Of a DNA stretch of 64,000 bases, positions 1 to 8,348 are shown in pieces (the first letter of the stretch is position 1; each line of letters starts with the position of its first letter). Origin of the DNA: Methylocella silvestris (GTDB lineage Bacteria; Pseudomonadota; Alphaproteobacteria; Rhizobiales; Beijerinckiaceae); assembly GCF_002891535.1 (NCBI RefSeq), contig NZ_PDZR01000004.1:119812-183811 (forward strand), read 5' to 3'. Position numbers and translations under genes: made by a program. The notes beneath the pieces were generated by a model. It was not told the DNA's origin and did not search any database. It worked only from the letters and a program-made list of their open reading frames with translations.

Positions 1-348
1 GGCCAACGCCGCCCCGGCGATCCATAAAACCACCCGCGCCGGAATCCGCTCCAGCCGACGCGCCGTCAAGAGACGCAACCCCCAAAAGCCCGGCGGAACC
101 AGCAGGGCGATCACGCCAAGCCCGAGCATCTGCATCAACAGATCGGCGGTCACCGCGCCGGCCGGCCCGAGAAGATTGCGCACCGGTCCCGGCGTCGCGT
201 GATTGAAGCTCGGATCCTCGACCGACCACGACAGCAGCGCGATGACGATGGCGATCGTCGCGGCGGTGATCGCCAATCCCGCGAACTCCGCGCCGCGCCG
301 CGCCGCAAACGCGCGCAGAGCGTCGGGGATGATATCGAGCGCCGTCAT
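1..348 (-). CDS. ftsK: DNA translocase FtsK, N-terminal membrane part (partial)
   Basis: The reading frame is open from an ATG at 346-348 on the minus strand to the window edge, giving 116 residues of an N-terminus. It begins MTALDIIPDALRAFAARR, then shows a hydrophobic helix (about residues 23-42), a short loop with the motif SWSVEDPSFNHAT, and further membrane segments. The SxxxxDPSxN loop after the first helix is typical of the FtsK/SpoIIIE four-helix membrane domain that anchors the septal chromosome translocase. The motor domain lies outside the window, so identity rests on the anchor only. A CtrA-like box lies about 130 bp upstream of the start. Confidence 0.8.
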   Translation of the reverse strand, partial: MTALDIIPDALRAFAARRGAEFAGLAITAATIAIVIALLSWSVEDPSFNHATPGPVRNLLGPAGAVTADLLMQMLGLGVIALLVPPGFWGLRLLTARRLERIPARVVLWIAGAALA

Positions 349-474
349 GCTGGTTGTCGTTCGCATTCGATCCCCGTCGCCGAGCTGCCTGTTTCTGCTC
401 GCCGCCGCGGCCTCGGCGCTAAGCGCCGCGCGTCCGCGATCGCGTCGAGCAAGGCGCAAATTAGCAAGGGCCGG

Positions 475-489
475 TTAAAGGTGCTTTAA
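475..489. promoter_or_regulatory. CtrA-like box upstream of ftsK
   Basis: The sequence reads TTAA-N7-TTAA inside a larger inverted repeat, GGTTAAAG-gtg-CTTTAACC (473-491), with another TTAA immediately after (492-495). TTAA-N7-TTAA is the consensus of the alphaproteobacterial cell-cycle regulator CtrA. The position, about 127 bp before the ftsK start, fits a promoter-proximal site. Function is inferred. Confidence 0.45.
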
Positions 490-646
490 CCTTAAGGGAC
501 CACCGGCGACGGCAAAGGCGACATCCAAGATTTTTCGCTCAGCCTTGACGCGGCGCAGCGTGTAGCCTATGTCCTGCGGCTTCATATGCCGCATGAGGGC
601 GCATTTGCGATTCACGGGATCGCCAATGCGCTTCACGCTTTTTAAC

Positions 647-689
647 GCATCTGCTTGACGCAAAAGTCTGCTGCTTTTGCTGAAGATGC
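647..689. repeat. Palindromic intergenic element, copy 1
   Basis: Nested inverted repeats: outer arms GCATCT / AGATGC and inner arms GCAAAAG / CTTTTGC around a 7-nt loop. The right flank is ATGCTCTGG, close to the ATGCTCTAG or CACTCTAGA ends of the elements near 5106 and 45912. Rhizobiales genomes carry many dispersed palindromes of this kind. It lies in the leader of rpmB. Confidence 0.5.
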
Positions 690-759
690 TCTGGTCGAGG
701 ATGCGCGCCGCCCTTTTGGCCGCGAGCCCGGCGCGTTTGAAATTGAAGAGGAAGTTGAG

Positions 760-1050
760 ATGTCCCGCCGCTGCGATTTGACCGGCAAAGCCGTACAGAC
801 CGGCAATCTGGTCAGCCATTCGAACCACAAGACGCGGACGCGGTTTCTGCCCAACCTCTGCAATGTCACGCTGATTTCCGACGTGTTGCAGCGCAAGGTT
901 CGGTTTCGCGTGGCTGTGGCCGCGCTGCGCTCGGTCGAGCATCGCGGCGGACTCGACGCCTTTCTCGCCAAGGCGGACGATGCGGAGCTGTCGCTCGGCG
1001 CCCGCGCGATCAAACGCGAGATTTTGAAGAAGCAGGCCGCCGCCTCCTGA
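760..1050 (+). CDS. rpmB: 50S ribosomal protein L28
   Basis: A 96-residue protein of the large ribosomal subunit. The N-terminus [16 protein letters not shown] and the block [13 protein letters not shown] are the hallmark of bacterial L28; the usual length in alphaproteobacteria is 90-100 residues. An upstream in-frame ATG at 655 would add 35 unrelated residues and lies within the palindromic element, so 760 was chosen; a purine-rich GAAGAGGAAG precedes it. A hairpin terminator follows at 1100-1124. It is transcribed alone. Confidence 0.96.
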   Translation: MSRRCDLTGKAVQTGNLVSHSNHKTRTRFLPNLCNVTLISDVLQRKVRFRVAVAALRSVEHRGGLDAFLAKADDAELSLGARAIKREILKKQAAAS

Positions 1051-1099
1051 TTTTCGGCCGGAGCTTCCGCCGCGCCTTCCGTATCTGCAAAATTCGCGT

Positions 1100-1124
1100 C
1101 GCCCGGCTTATGGCCGGGCGTTTT
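1100..1124 (+). terminator. Hairpin terminator of rpmB
   Basis: Eight-base-pair stem CGCCCGGC / GCCGGGCG with loop TTATG, followed by TTTT. It overlaps the 3' end of the convergent metallopeptidase gene, whose stop codon lies in the loop. Confidence 0.75.
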
Positions 1125-1899
1125 GCGTTTGCGCGCCGAAACGCAACAGACCGGACCCGTTGCGGCGCAGCCAGGCTTCTGCAGCCGCCGCCTCCGGATA
1201 GATCCGCTCGACGACAGCCCAGAACGCGTCCGAATGATTCATATGGACGAGATGGGCGACCTCATGCGCGGCGAGGTAATCCAGCACAAAGGGCGGCGGC
1301 AGGATCAGCCGCCAGGAGAAATTGAGCGCCCCCGCGGACGAACAAGAGCCCCAGCGGCTGGTGGTGTCGCGCAGCGTTATCCTTCGAACCTTGACGTCAA
1401 GCCTGGCGGCATGCCGCACAACGCAAGCTTCGAGATCGCGCCGCGCCTCCTTGATCAGAAAATCCCGTACCCGGCGCGCCGCGAAAGCGCCCTCGCCGCC
1501 GACGAGCAGCAAGGGCTCCTCCCCCGCCTTGGCCGGCGCCGCCGCGGCGACCGCGCCCGCCCCGCGCGGCGGCGGCTGCAAGACGATCCGATGCCAAACG
1601 CCGCGCAGCGGAATGAGCGATCCGGGCTCGAAGGGGATCGCCTCGGGAAGTCGCCTCAACCTTGCGCCGACCCATGGCGCATGCCGCTCGGCGAAGGCGC
1701 GCGCATCCTTGAGGCTGGCGCGAGCGGGAACCGTCAGCACCACGTCGCGGGCGCCCGTGCGCACCCTTAAGGTGAAGCGCCGCGCCGCGCCGGAGCGGCG
1801 CAGAAAAATACGGTAAACCTCACCGTCGTGAGCGACGTCGAAAAAGGACCGCTCCCCGACGGGAGGCGCTTCCCTGAGAAGGAGCGAGCGCAGCGACAT
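1108..1899 (-). CDS. YgjP/DUF45-family zinc metallopeptidase
   Basis: A 263-residue protein of the SprT/WLM-like YgjP family. The C-terminal half carries RWGSCSS, the zinc site HEVAHLVHMNHS (HExxH with a third ligand downstream) and the WxxV.R..P segment typical of the family. The N-terminal half is a beta-rich region of conserved pattern (YRIFLRRSGAARRFTLRVR). No signal peptide is seen, so it is probably cytoplasmic. The substrate is not known for this family. It is convergent with rpmB and shares its terminator hairpin. Confidence 0.88.
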   Translation of the reverse strand: MSLRSLLLREAPPVGERSFFDVAHDGEVYRIFLRRSGAARRFTLRVRTGARDVVLTVPARASLKDARAFAERHAPWVGARLRRLPEAIPFEPGSLIPLRGVWHRIVLQPPPRGAGAVAAAAPAKAGEEPLLLVGGEGAFAARRVRDFLIKEARRDLEACVVRHAARLDVKVRRITLRDTTSRWGSCSSAGALNFSWRLILPPPFVLDYLAAHEVAHLVHMNHSDAFWAVVERIYPEAAAAEAWLRRNGSGLLRFGAQTQNARP

Positions 1900-2057
1900 G
1901 GCCGCCAGTTTAGCGGGGCGCCCGCTGAGTCGCTATCGCCGATTGCGCACGCAAAGCGAGTTGGGATTCACAAGGACCGCGAATGCGCTCCACGCCTTGT
2001 TTCAACGAATTTCCCGGGCGCAAGAGGACGCGCTTACTGAAAACGCTCGCAGGCGAA

Positions 2058-3341
2058 TCAGATCCCGACCAGCGACAGGTTGCGGGCCGATTTTCCGGAG
2101 CCGTGGAAGTCAAGAATGCGCGGCACGATCTGGTTGCGAAAACGCGATCCGTTGAAGACGCCGTAGTGTCCGACTTTTTCCTGCAGATAATCGGTCTTCA
2201 TAGCGGCGGGCAGATTGAAACAGAGGTCATGCGCCGCCAGCGTCTGGCCCGCGCCTGAGATATCATCGTTCTCGCCTTCGACGGTCATCAGCGCAACGCG
2301 TCGGACCGCGGAGAAATCGACGATTCGGCCGCGATGCGCCATCTCACCCTTGGGCAGGGAATGCTTGACGAAAACGGTGTCGACCGTCTGAAGGTAGAAT
2401 TCGGCGGTGAGGTCCATGACGGACAGGTATTCGTCGTAGAAATCGCGGTGCTTTTCGGCCGAATCGCCGTCGCCCTCGACGAGATGGCTGAACAGTTCGA
2501 GATGGGCGCTGACATGGCGATCGATATTCATGCCCATAAAGCCTGCGAGCTGCAGAAAGCCCGGATAGACCTCGCGCCCCGCGCCGCGATAGCCGAGCGG
2601 CACAGCGCTGATGCAATTTCGCTTGAACCAGGCGCTGCCGCGCTCTTGAGCCAGCAGATTGACTTTCGTCGGGCTGCGCCGCGTGTCGATCGGGCCGCCC
2701 ATCAGGGTCATGGAAGCCGGAACATGCGGGCTGTCTTCGCCCTCCATCAGCGCGACGGCCGCAAACAGCGGCACCGCCGGCTGACAAACGCCGAGCGTAT
2801 GCAGCGGAATCCCATCGTTTTCCTTGCTCAGCAAGGTGCAGATGGAGATGAGATAGTCGATATAATCGTCGAGATCGAACCGGCCAGCCGACAGCGGCAG
2901 CGCCTTGGCGTCGAGCCAATCGGTGATGTAGACGTCATAAAACGGCAGGAACGCCTCGACCGTGCCGCGCAGCAAAGTCGCGTGATGGCCGGACATCGGC
3001 GCAACGATCAAAAGCTTGGACTGCGGCGCTGTGAGGCGCTTTTCAAATTGGCGCTCGAAATGGAGCAACCGGCAAAAGGCGCTTTCCCAGACAACTTTCT
3101 CGACAATCGGGACGCGCTCGCCGTCGACAAGAGTGATGGCGAGGCCAAAGCCCGGCTTGCTGTAACGGCGGGTCATACGCTCGAAAAGCTCGACCGTCGC
3201 CACCATGTTCTTGCCAAGATGGGTATAGGAGAGAAGGTTCGCGGGGCTCTTCAGCCAGAGCTGGGCCATGTCGGACATCGCCCGGGCCGGGGCGAGGACG
3301 AAGTGAGAGATTTCATGCAGCTCGTAAGTGAATGGAGGCAT
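2058..3341 (-). CDS. phaZ: Intracellular polyhydroxyalkanoate depolymerase
   Basis: A 427-residue protein that hydrolyses stored poly-3-hydroxybutyrate granules inside the cell. The opening MPPFTYELHEISHFVLAPAR and the C-terminal block TVEGENDDISGAGQT..AHDLC match the PhaZ intracellular depolymerase family. The nucleophile elbow reads GVCQPA, with cysteine in place of the lipase serine as in Ralstonia-type PhaZ. No signal peptide is present. It stands alone, divergent from regB, and implies the organism stores PHB. Confidence 0.93.
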   Translation of the reverse strand: MPPFTYELHEISHFVLAPARAMSDMAQLWLKSPANLLSYTHLGKNMVATVELFERMTRRYSKPGFGLAITLVDGERVPIVEKVVWESAFCRLLHFERQFEKRLTAPQSKLLIVAPMSGHHATLLRGTVEAFLPFYDVYITDWLDAKALPLSAGRFDLDDYIDYLISICTLLSKENDGIPLHTLGVCQPAVPLFAAVALMEGEDSPHVPASMTLMGGPIDTRRSPTKVNLLAQERGSAWFKRNCISAVPLGYRGAGREVYPGFLQLAGFMGMNIDRHVSAHLELFSHLVEGDGDSAEKHRDFYDEYLSVMDLTAEFYLQTVDTVFVKHSLPKGEMAHRGRIVDFSAVRRVALMTVEGENDDISGAGQTLAAHDLCFNLPAAMKTDYLQEKVGHYGVFNGSRFRNQIVPRILDFHGSGKSARNLSLVGI

Positions 3342-3703
3342 CGTTGCACTCTTTTCGGCCCTGACGCAGGTAAAGCTGCTAACGCTTTCTTCTGGCGATC
3401 ATGTTTTTCTATTGACGAAAATTGCGCCAACCTATGCAGTATATTTAATCATAATGGCGTCGAGTTAAATGCGTTGCATCTCTTTTCGCGGCTAAGTGAC
3501 AGAAATCACACTTTTTCGTCCCGCAGGCGTTTTGCATCAAACTTAAGCTCGCGTCGGCAAGATAACCAAAAATCCGCACCCGCGTTCCGAGAAATGAATG
3601 GCTAGTACATGAGCACTAGAGGCAGGCGGCTCTCCGCGAATCGCAACAAGTCGGCAAGCGCCCAGGCCGAACAAGACCCATCCCAACCGGGCCGAGCGTT
3701 GTG
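3342..3703. other. Divergent intergenic region between phaZ and regB
   Basis: About 360 bp, visibly more AT-rich than the flanking genes, expected to hold the promoters of phaZ (leftward) and regB (rightward). A GGAAC hexamer on the minus strand at 3584-3588, followed after 16 nt by GGTT, is only a weak EcfG-like match. No supported gene is seen. Confidence 0.4.
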
Positions 3704-5038
3704 ATGACCACTCTGCTTAACATCGATTTTCGCCGGCGCACGCGCCGTCTGCACGTCGACACGCTCGTCCGACTCCGCTGGCTCGCGCTGTGCGGTCAGG
3801 CGGCGGCGGTTCTGTTTACGGAGTTTGTGCTCGAGTTTCCGCTGCCGCTGGTTCCCTGCTTGCTGATCATCGCCATCTCAGCCGTTCTGAACGTCGCGCT
3901 GCGGGTCCGCTACGGCCGCGTCGACCTCCTCAACGAAAAGCCGGCGGCGATGATTCTCGCCTATGACGTGCTGCAACTGACGGCCCTGCTCTATTTGACG
4001 GGAGGCATCGAGAACCCGTTCTCCATGCTCTTTCTTGCGCCGATCATGGTCTCGGCGGTGTCGCTGTCCGGCTGGACGACGTTTGTCCTGACCCTTCTGA
4101 CCATCGGGGCGGCGAGCGTCCTGACCTTTCATCATTATCCTTTCCCCTGGGATCGGGGCGAGACCTTCACCATGCCTTTGATATTTGCGGCGGGCGTCTG
4201 GACCGCGCATGTCGTCAGCGCGATCTTTATCGCGATCTATGCCTCGCAGGTGGCGCTGGAATCGAGCAAGCTGGCGGACGCGCTTTCGGCGACGGAGCTG
4301 GTGCTTGCCAGAGAGCAGCATCTGACGCAGCTCGACGGCCTCGCCGCCGCCGCGGCGCATGAACTCGGCACCCCCCTCGCGACCATCACGCTTGTCGCCA
4401 GGGATCTCGAAAAACAGCTGCCTCAAGAGGGGCAGATCAGGGAAGACGTCGCCCTGCTGGCTCAGGAGGTCGCGCGTTGCCGCACGATTCTCGGCAAGCT
4501 CGCTTCGCTTGGCGATGACGACGGCAATGTGCTTGACGAGTTGCCGGTCACCTTGATGATTGAGGAGGTCGTCGCCCCGCATCGCGATTTTGGCGTGAAA
4601 ATCGCTATTCGCCAGACCGGATCGGGACGCAAGCCAGTCATGCGGCGCAACCCCGCCATTCTTTATGGGCTTGGCAATCTCATCGAAAATGCGATCGATT
4701 TCGCCAACAATGAAGTGCGCATCGACGCGAGCTGGGATTTGAGCCGGGTGAAGCTCGTCATCGAAGACGATGGTCCAGGGTTCTCGCCGGAGGTTTTGAG
4801 CCGCGCGGGAGCGCCCTATGTCACGACCAAAACCGATCGCCGCCTGAAATCCGAAGACGGCTCGGGGCTCGGTCTTGGCCTGTTCATTGCAAAAACACTG
4901 TTGGAGCGCTCTGGCGCTACGGTGTTGACCGGCAATGTCCCCCCTCCTGCAACGGGTGCGCGGATCGTCGTCGAATGGAAACGCGCGGCCTTCGAGCGCG
5001 GCACGAAAATTCCGGCGCCGGCGCAAGCTGCGTCCTAG
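3704..5038 (+). CDS. regB: Redox sensor histidine kinase RegB/PrrB/ActS
   Basis: A 444-residue membrane sensor kinase. About six hydrophobic helices occupy residues 30-180. The conserved GGIENPF loop, implicated in quinone sensing in RegB, lies at about 100-106. The H-box AAAAHELGTPLATI holds the phosphorylated histidine near residue 219, and a cysteine in the following helix (ARCRTIL, near 259) corresponds to the RegB redox-active cysteine. N-box (NLIENAIDFAN) and G-boxes (DDGPGF, GLGLGLF) complete the ATPase. A GTG lies directly before the ATG. The partner regA follows after about 245 bp. Confidence 0.93.
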   Translation: MTTLLNIDFRRRTRRLHVDTLVRLRWLALCGQAAAVLFTEFVLEFPLPLVPCLLIIAISAVLNVALRVRYGRVDLLNEKPAAMILAYDVLQLTALLYLTGGIENPFSMLFLAPIMVSAVSLSGWTTFVLTLLTIGAASVLTFHHYPFPWDRGETFTMPLIFAAGVWTAHVVSAIFIAIYASQVALESSKLADALSATELVLAREQHLTQLDGLAAAAAHELGTPLATITLVARDLEKQLPQEGQIREDVALLAQEVARCRTILGKLASLGDDDGNVLDELPVTLMIEEVVAPHRDFGVKIAIRQTGSGRKPVMRRNPAILYGLGNLIENAIDFANNEVRIDASWDLSRVKLVIEDDGPGFSPEVLSRAGAPYVTTKTDRRLKSEDGSGLGLGLFIAKTLLERSGATVLTGNVPPPATGARIVVEWKRAAFERGTKIPAPAQAAS

Positions 5039-5105
5039 CGACTACGACCATAGCTTCGCTGAGAGCGTATCTCTTTGTTAGAAAGGATTTTTATCGCATA
5101 AGACT

Positions 5106-5125
5106 GCATCTTTCGCGAAAAATGC
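5106..5125. repeat. Palindromic intergenic element, copy 2
   Basis: A near-perfect 20-nt palindrome, GCATcTTTCGCGAAAaATGC, followed by TCTAGAG. It lies between regB and regA. Its ATGCTCTAG right end resembles the other two palindromic elements in this window. Confidence 0.45.
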
Positions 5126-5282
5126 TCTAGAGATGGCTTGGGGGCGCCCTTCTCCCAGCCCGCATCCGGTAGAAATCACGCTTCAATGGGGCTAGTCTAC
5201 CCAAGGATTCAGCGCCCGTCCTGAAAAGACGATGTCCTCGGATGGCGGGAGTCCCCTCCAGGGGTTGAGAAAAATCGAGATT

Positions 5283-5885
5283 ATGATGACAGATGGACCT
5301 CCTGACGCGCTCCCAGGAGAAAGCTTGAGCAACGATCAAGCCGACCCGATGGCCGAGGGGCAGGACCGCTCCCTGTTGATCGTTGACGACGACAAGCCGT
5401 TTTTGTCGCGCCTAACGCGGACGATGGAAAGCCGCGGCTTCATCGTCAGATGCGCGGAATCGGTAGCCGAAGGCCTTGAGGCGATCGCGCAGAGCGCGCC
5501 CGCTTTCGCGGTGATCGACATGCGGCTCGGCGACGGCAACGGTCTCGACGTGATCGCCGAATTGAAAGCGAAGCGGCCCGACGCGCGCGGGGTGATCCTC
5601 ACCGGCTACGGCAATATCGTCACCGCCGTCACGGCGGTGAAATTCGGCGCGTTCGATTATCTCGCCAAGCCGGCCGACGCCGATGAGATTTATCATGCGC
5701 TGATGGCAATCCAGCACGATAAGGCCGAACTGCCGGAAAATCCGATGTCGGCCGACCGGGTCCGCTGGGAGCATATTCAGCGCGTCTACGAACTCTGCGG
5801 CCGGAACGTCTCCGAAACCGCCCGCCGCCTGAACATGCATCGGCGGACCTTGCAGCGAATTCTTGCCAAACGCGCGCCGCGCTAG
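5283..5885 (+). CDS. regA: Redox response regulator RegA/PrrA/ActR
   Basis: A 200-residue response regulator with an N-terminal receiver (acidic DDDK, phospho-acceptor in AVIDMRLGDG, conserved K in YLAKPADADE) and a C-terminal Fis-type helix-turn-helix (NVSETARRLNMHRRTLQRIL). That helix is nearly invariant in RegA/PrrA/ActR proteins. The ATG at 5283 (or 5286) preceded by GAGAAAAATCGAG was preferred to 5232, which would add 17 unconserved residues. With RegB it controls energy and redox genes in response to oxygen or quinone state. Confidence 0.93.
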   Translation: MMTDGPPDALPGESLSNDQADPMAEGQDRSLLIVDDDKPFLSRLTRTMESRGFIVRCAESVAEGLEAIAQSAPAFAVIDMRLGDGNGLDVIAELKAKRPDARGVILTGYGNIVTAVTAVKFGAFDYLAKPADADEIYHALMAIQHDKAELPENPMSADRVRWEHIQRVYELCGRNVSETARRLNMHRRTLQRILAKRAPR

Positions 5886-6001
5886 ACCATCCAGGCGAGA
5901 CTCGCCGCGGCCATTGCTTCGGAACTCAAAAACGGTGTAATGCCGCTTCCCCGGCGACGAGTCGCGGATCAAAACGCCCTCGCCGCTCATGCGGCCGCGC
6001 G

Positions 6002-6077
6002 GGGCCGGTAGCTCAATGGTTAGAGCCGGCCGCTCATAACGGTCTGGTTGCAGGTTCGAGTCCTGCCCGGCCCACCA
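6002..6077 (+). tRNA. tRNA with CAU anticodon, probably tRNA-Ile2
   Basis: A 76-nt cloverleaf can be folded by eye. The acceptor GGGCCGG pairs fully with CCGGCCC, the D arm is GCTC/GAGC, the anticodon stem GGCCG/CGGTC closes the loop CTCATAA (anticodon CAU), and the T arm is GCAGG/CCTGC around TTCGAGT. CCA is encoded. The CTCATAA loop and overall pattern resemble the lysidine-modified tRNA-Ile2 more than initiator or elongator tRNA-Met, but the anticodon alone does not decide this. Confidence 0.9.
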
Positions 6078-6149
6078 GCATCCGCTGGAACTTTTTGACC
6101 TTCATTGCGGCCTGCCGCCGTGGCGCCTGGCCGCAGCGGCCCCCGCGAG

Positions 6150-6476
6150 CTATTCCCCCGGCGCTTTCGCCTCGATCGCCAGCGCATGCACGCCGGCGTC
6201 AAGCTCCTGCGCCAATGCGGCGTTGATGGCGCGGTGGCGGTCGATCCGACTCTTGCCGGCGAAGGACTTCGAGACCACCTTCACTTTGAAATGCGTTTCG
6301 CCGACTTGATCGGTACGGCCGGGACGGGTCGCCACATGCGCGTGGCTGGCGTGTTTTTGCGATTCGTCGATGACTTCAATCGTCTCGGGCGCAAAGGCGG
6401 CCTGCAATTTCGAACGGATCGCCGTCGCGATGGGCGCTTGCGCTCCGGTTGCGGTCGCCTCTATGTGATGGCTCAT
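6150..6476 (-). CDS. bolA: BolA family protein
   Basis: A 108-residue BolA-like protein. The segment IEVIDESQKHASHAH, the motif ETHFKVKVVS and the FAGKSRIDRHRAIN helix with conserved RHR are the BolA fold signature. BolA proteins pair with monothiol glutaredoxins and take part in iron-sulfur handling; other members affect transcription. It is divergent from the J-domain gene, an arrangement often seen beside cobS-cobT in Rhizobiales. Confidence 0.92.
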   Translation of the reverse strand: MSHHIEATATGAQAPIATAIRSKLQAAFAPETIEVIDESQKHASHAHVATRPGRTDQVGETHFKVKVVSKSFAGKSRIDRHRAINAALAQELDAGVHALAIEAKAPGE

Positions 6477-6588
6477 TCAATGCTCCTGCGCCGCGCTACC
6501 TGGCTCGGCCTTGTCAAGTGGGTCAGCAATCTTTTTACCTCGCTCCCGCGCTTGCGGCCACCCCAAAGACCTCCATAATGCCAAGGTC

Positions 6589-7188
6589 ATGAATTTGAAT
6601 TCTCGCATCTTCGATCGAATCCGGGTCAAACGTGAGCCGAAGGCGGCGGTTCAGCAGAACCAGCCGCGCTGCGACTATCCCGGCTGCTCCGAGCCGGGCG
6701 GCCATCGCGCGCCGATGGGTCGGCTGCGCGAAGGACAGTATTTTTCCTTTTGCCTCGATCATGTCCGGGAATACAATGCGACCTATAATTATTTCAACGG
6801 GATGAGCGCGGAAGACGTCGCCCTTTACCAGCGCGACGCATTGGTCGGCCATCGTCCGACCTGGTCGATGGGATCGATGCGCGGCGAAAAGGGATTTCGC
6901 GAGGACGGGGAGGCGGCGGGACCCGACGCGCTTGGCATGACCTCCCCCCGCAGCTACCGGCGCGCTGCGGCGGAACCTTCAAAGCCGCGTCTCGGTTTGG
7001 CCGCTGTGCGCGCGCTGGACACGCTGGGCCTTGACGCTACCGCTGACACGGCCGCCGTGAAGACCCGCTTCAAGGATCTGGTCAAGCGCTTGCATCCCGA
7101 CGCCAACAGCGGCGACCGTTCGAACGAGGACAGGCTGCGCGAGATCATTCGCGCCTATAAATATCTCAAATCGGTGCGATGCGGCTAA
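6589..7188 (+). CDS. J-domain (DnaJ-like) protein
   Basis: A 199-residue co-chaperone-like protein. The C-terminal 65 residues form a J domain with the catalytic HPD (RLHPDANSG, near residue 170) and the helix-IV AYKYLKS. The N-terminal half has a cysteine pair pattern ([16 protein letters not shown] ... [10 protein letters not shown]) likely to bind zinc. The ATG at 6589 was chosen because the upstream extension is not conserved in character. It sits upstream of cobS as in many alphaproteobacteria; a direct role in cobalt chelation is not established. Confidence 0.88.
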   Translation: MNLNSRIFDRIRVKREPKAAVQQNQPRCDYPGCSEPGGHRAPMGRLREGQYFSFCLDHVREYNATYNYFNGMSAEDVALYQRDALVGHRPTWSMGSMRGEKGFREDGEAAGPDALGMTSPRSYRRAAAEPSKPRLGLAAVRALDTLGLDATADTAAVKTRFKDLVKRLHPDANSGDRSNEDRLREIIRAYKYLKSVRCG

Positions 7189-7267
7189 GTCCGGCGGACT
7201 GATATCAAGCGGATCGGCGATGAAGGCCGCCCGCAGGGCCGCCCAGCGCCATCGCTACGGAGGGGGA

Positions 7268-8266
7268 ATGCAAAGCGTAAGACTCGACGAGGGCGCCATT
7301 ACGGGCCTTCCGGACATGAAGATCTCCGTGCGTCAGGTGTTCGGCATCGACACCGACATGGAGGCGCCCGCCTATTCGGCGAGCGATCCGCATGTGCCGG
7401 ACCTTGATCCCGATTATCTGTTCGATCGCGACACGACGCTCGCCATTCTCGCCGGCTTCGCGCGCAATCGCCGCGTCATGGTCACCGGCTATCACGGCAC
7501 GGGCAAATCGACCCATATCGAACAGGTCGCCGCGCGACTCAACTGGCCCTGCGTGCGCATCAATCTCGATAGCCATGTCTCGCGCGTCGATCTCGTCGGC
7601 AAGGACGCCATCGTTCTGAAGGACGGGCAGCAGATCACCGAATTTCGCGACGGGATTCTGCCTTGGGCGCTACAGAACAATATCGCGCTCTGCTTCGATG
7701 AATATGACGCCGGCCGCCCCGACGTCATGTTCGTGATCCAGCGGGTGCTCGAAGTGTCCGGTCGCCTGACGCTTCTTGACCAGAGCCGGGTGATCCGGCC
7801 GCACCCCGCTTTCCGCCTGTTCTCGACGACGAACACAATCGGGCTCGGCGACACCTCCGGCCTCTATCACGGCACGCAGCAGATCAATCAGGGCCAGATG
7901 GATCGCTGGTCGATCGTCGCGACGCTCAACTACCTGCCGCACGACAAGGAGGTCGAGATCGTTCTCGCCAAGGTGAAGCGGTTTCAGGCCACCAAGGAAA
8001 CCCGCGACCAGATCAGCAAGATGGTGCGGGTCGCCGATCTGACGCGCAACGCCTTTATCGCCGGCGATCTCTCGACGGTGATGAGCCCGCGCACGGTCAT
8101 CACCTGGGCCGAGAATGCGGAAATTTTCGGCGACATCGGCTTCGCGTTCCGGCTGACCTTCATCAATAAATGTGATGAACTCGAGCGCTCTTTGGTCGCC
8201 GAATTTTATCAGCGCTGCTTTGGCAAGGAGCTGCCCGAGAGCGCGATCAATGTGGTCATGACCTGA
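7268..8266 (+). CDS. cobS: Aerobic cobaltochelatase subunit CobS
   Basis: A 332-residue AAA+ ATPase that drives cobalt insertion into hydrogenobyrinate a,c-diamide together with CobT and CobN. Walker A is GYHGTGKST (near residue 82), Walker B is [10 protein letters not shown], and the early [13 protein letters not shown] block is characteristic of CobS. GGAGG ends five bases before the ATG at 7268; an upstream ATG at 7220 lacks a comparable site. cobT follows after about 80 bp, so the two are probably co-transcribed. CobN is not in the window. Confidence 0.94.
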   Translation: MQSVRLDEGAITGLPDMKISVRQVFGIDTDMEAPAYSASDPHVPDLDPDYLFDRDTTLAILAGFARNRRVMVTGYHGTGKSTHIEQVAARLNWPCVRINLDSHVSRVDLVGKDAIVLKDGQQITEFRDGILPWALQNNIALCFDEYDAGRPDVMFVIQRVLEVSGRLTLLDQSRVIRPHPAFRLFSTTNTIGLGDTSGLYHGTQQINQGQMDRWSIVATLNYLPHDKEVEIVLAKVKRFQATKETRDQISKMVRVADLTRNAFIAGDLSTVMSPRTVITWAENAEIFGDIGFAFRLTFINKCDELERSLVAEFYQRCFGKELPESAINVVMT

Positions 8267-8348
8267 AAGCTGTCTGAGGGGCCGTCCCGTCCCATTTCGC
8301 CGCGCGCGCGGACCGGCGCGTCGGCGCCGGATGATCCGCTGGAGCCAT

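Larger units (their letters stand above)
349..759. other. Intergenic region between ftsK and rpmB
   Basis: This is the divergent upstream region of ftsK and rpmB. It contains the CtrA-like box and a palindromic element (647-689), both listed separately. No open frame here has a convincing start or recognisable product. Confidence 0.5.

Noticed and set aside
3563..3588. EcfG promoter for phaZ
   Set aside because: GGAAC-N16-GGTT on the minus strand is too weak and lies about 220 bp from the start codon.
2334..3605. Long plus-strand open frame opposite phaZ
   Set aside because: GC-rich antisense shadow with Arg/Ala/Gln-heavy composition and no recognisable motif; phaZ explains the region.
6020..6202. 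Minus-strand frame ending GPGRTRTCNQTVMSGRL
   Set aside because: This is antisense to the tRNA gene, a well-known source of spurious proteins in databases.
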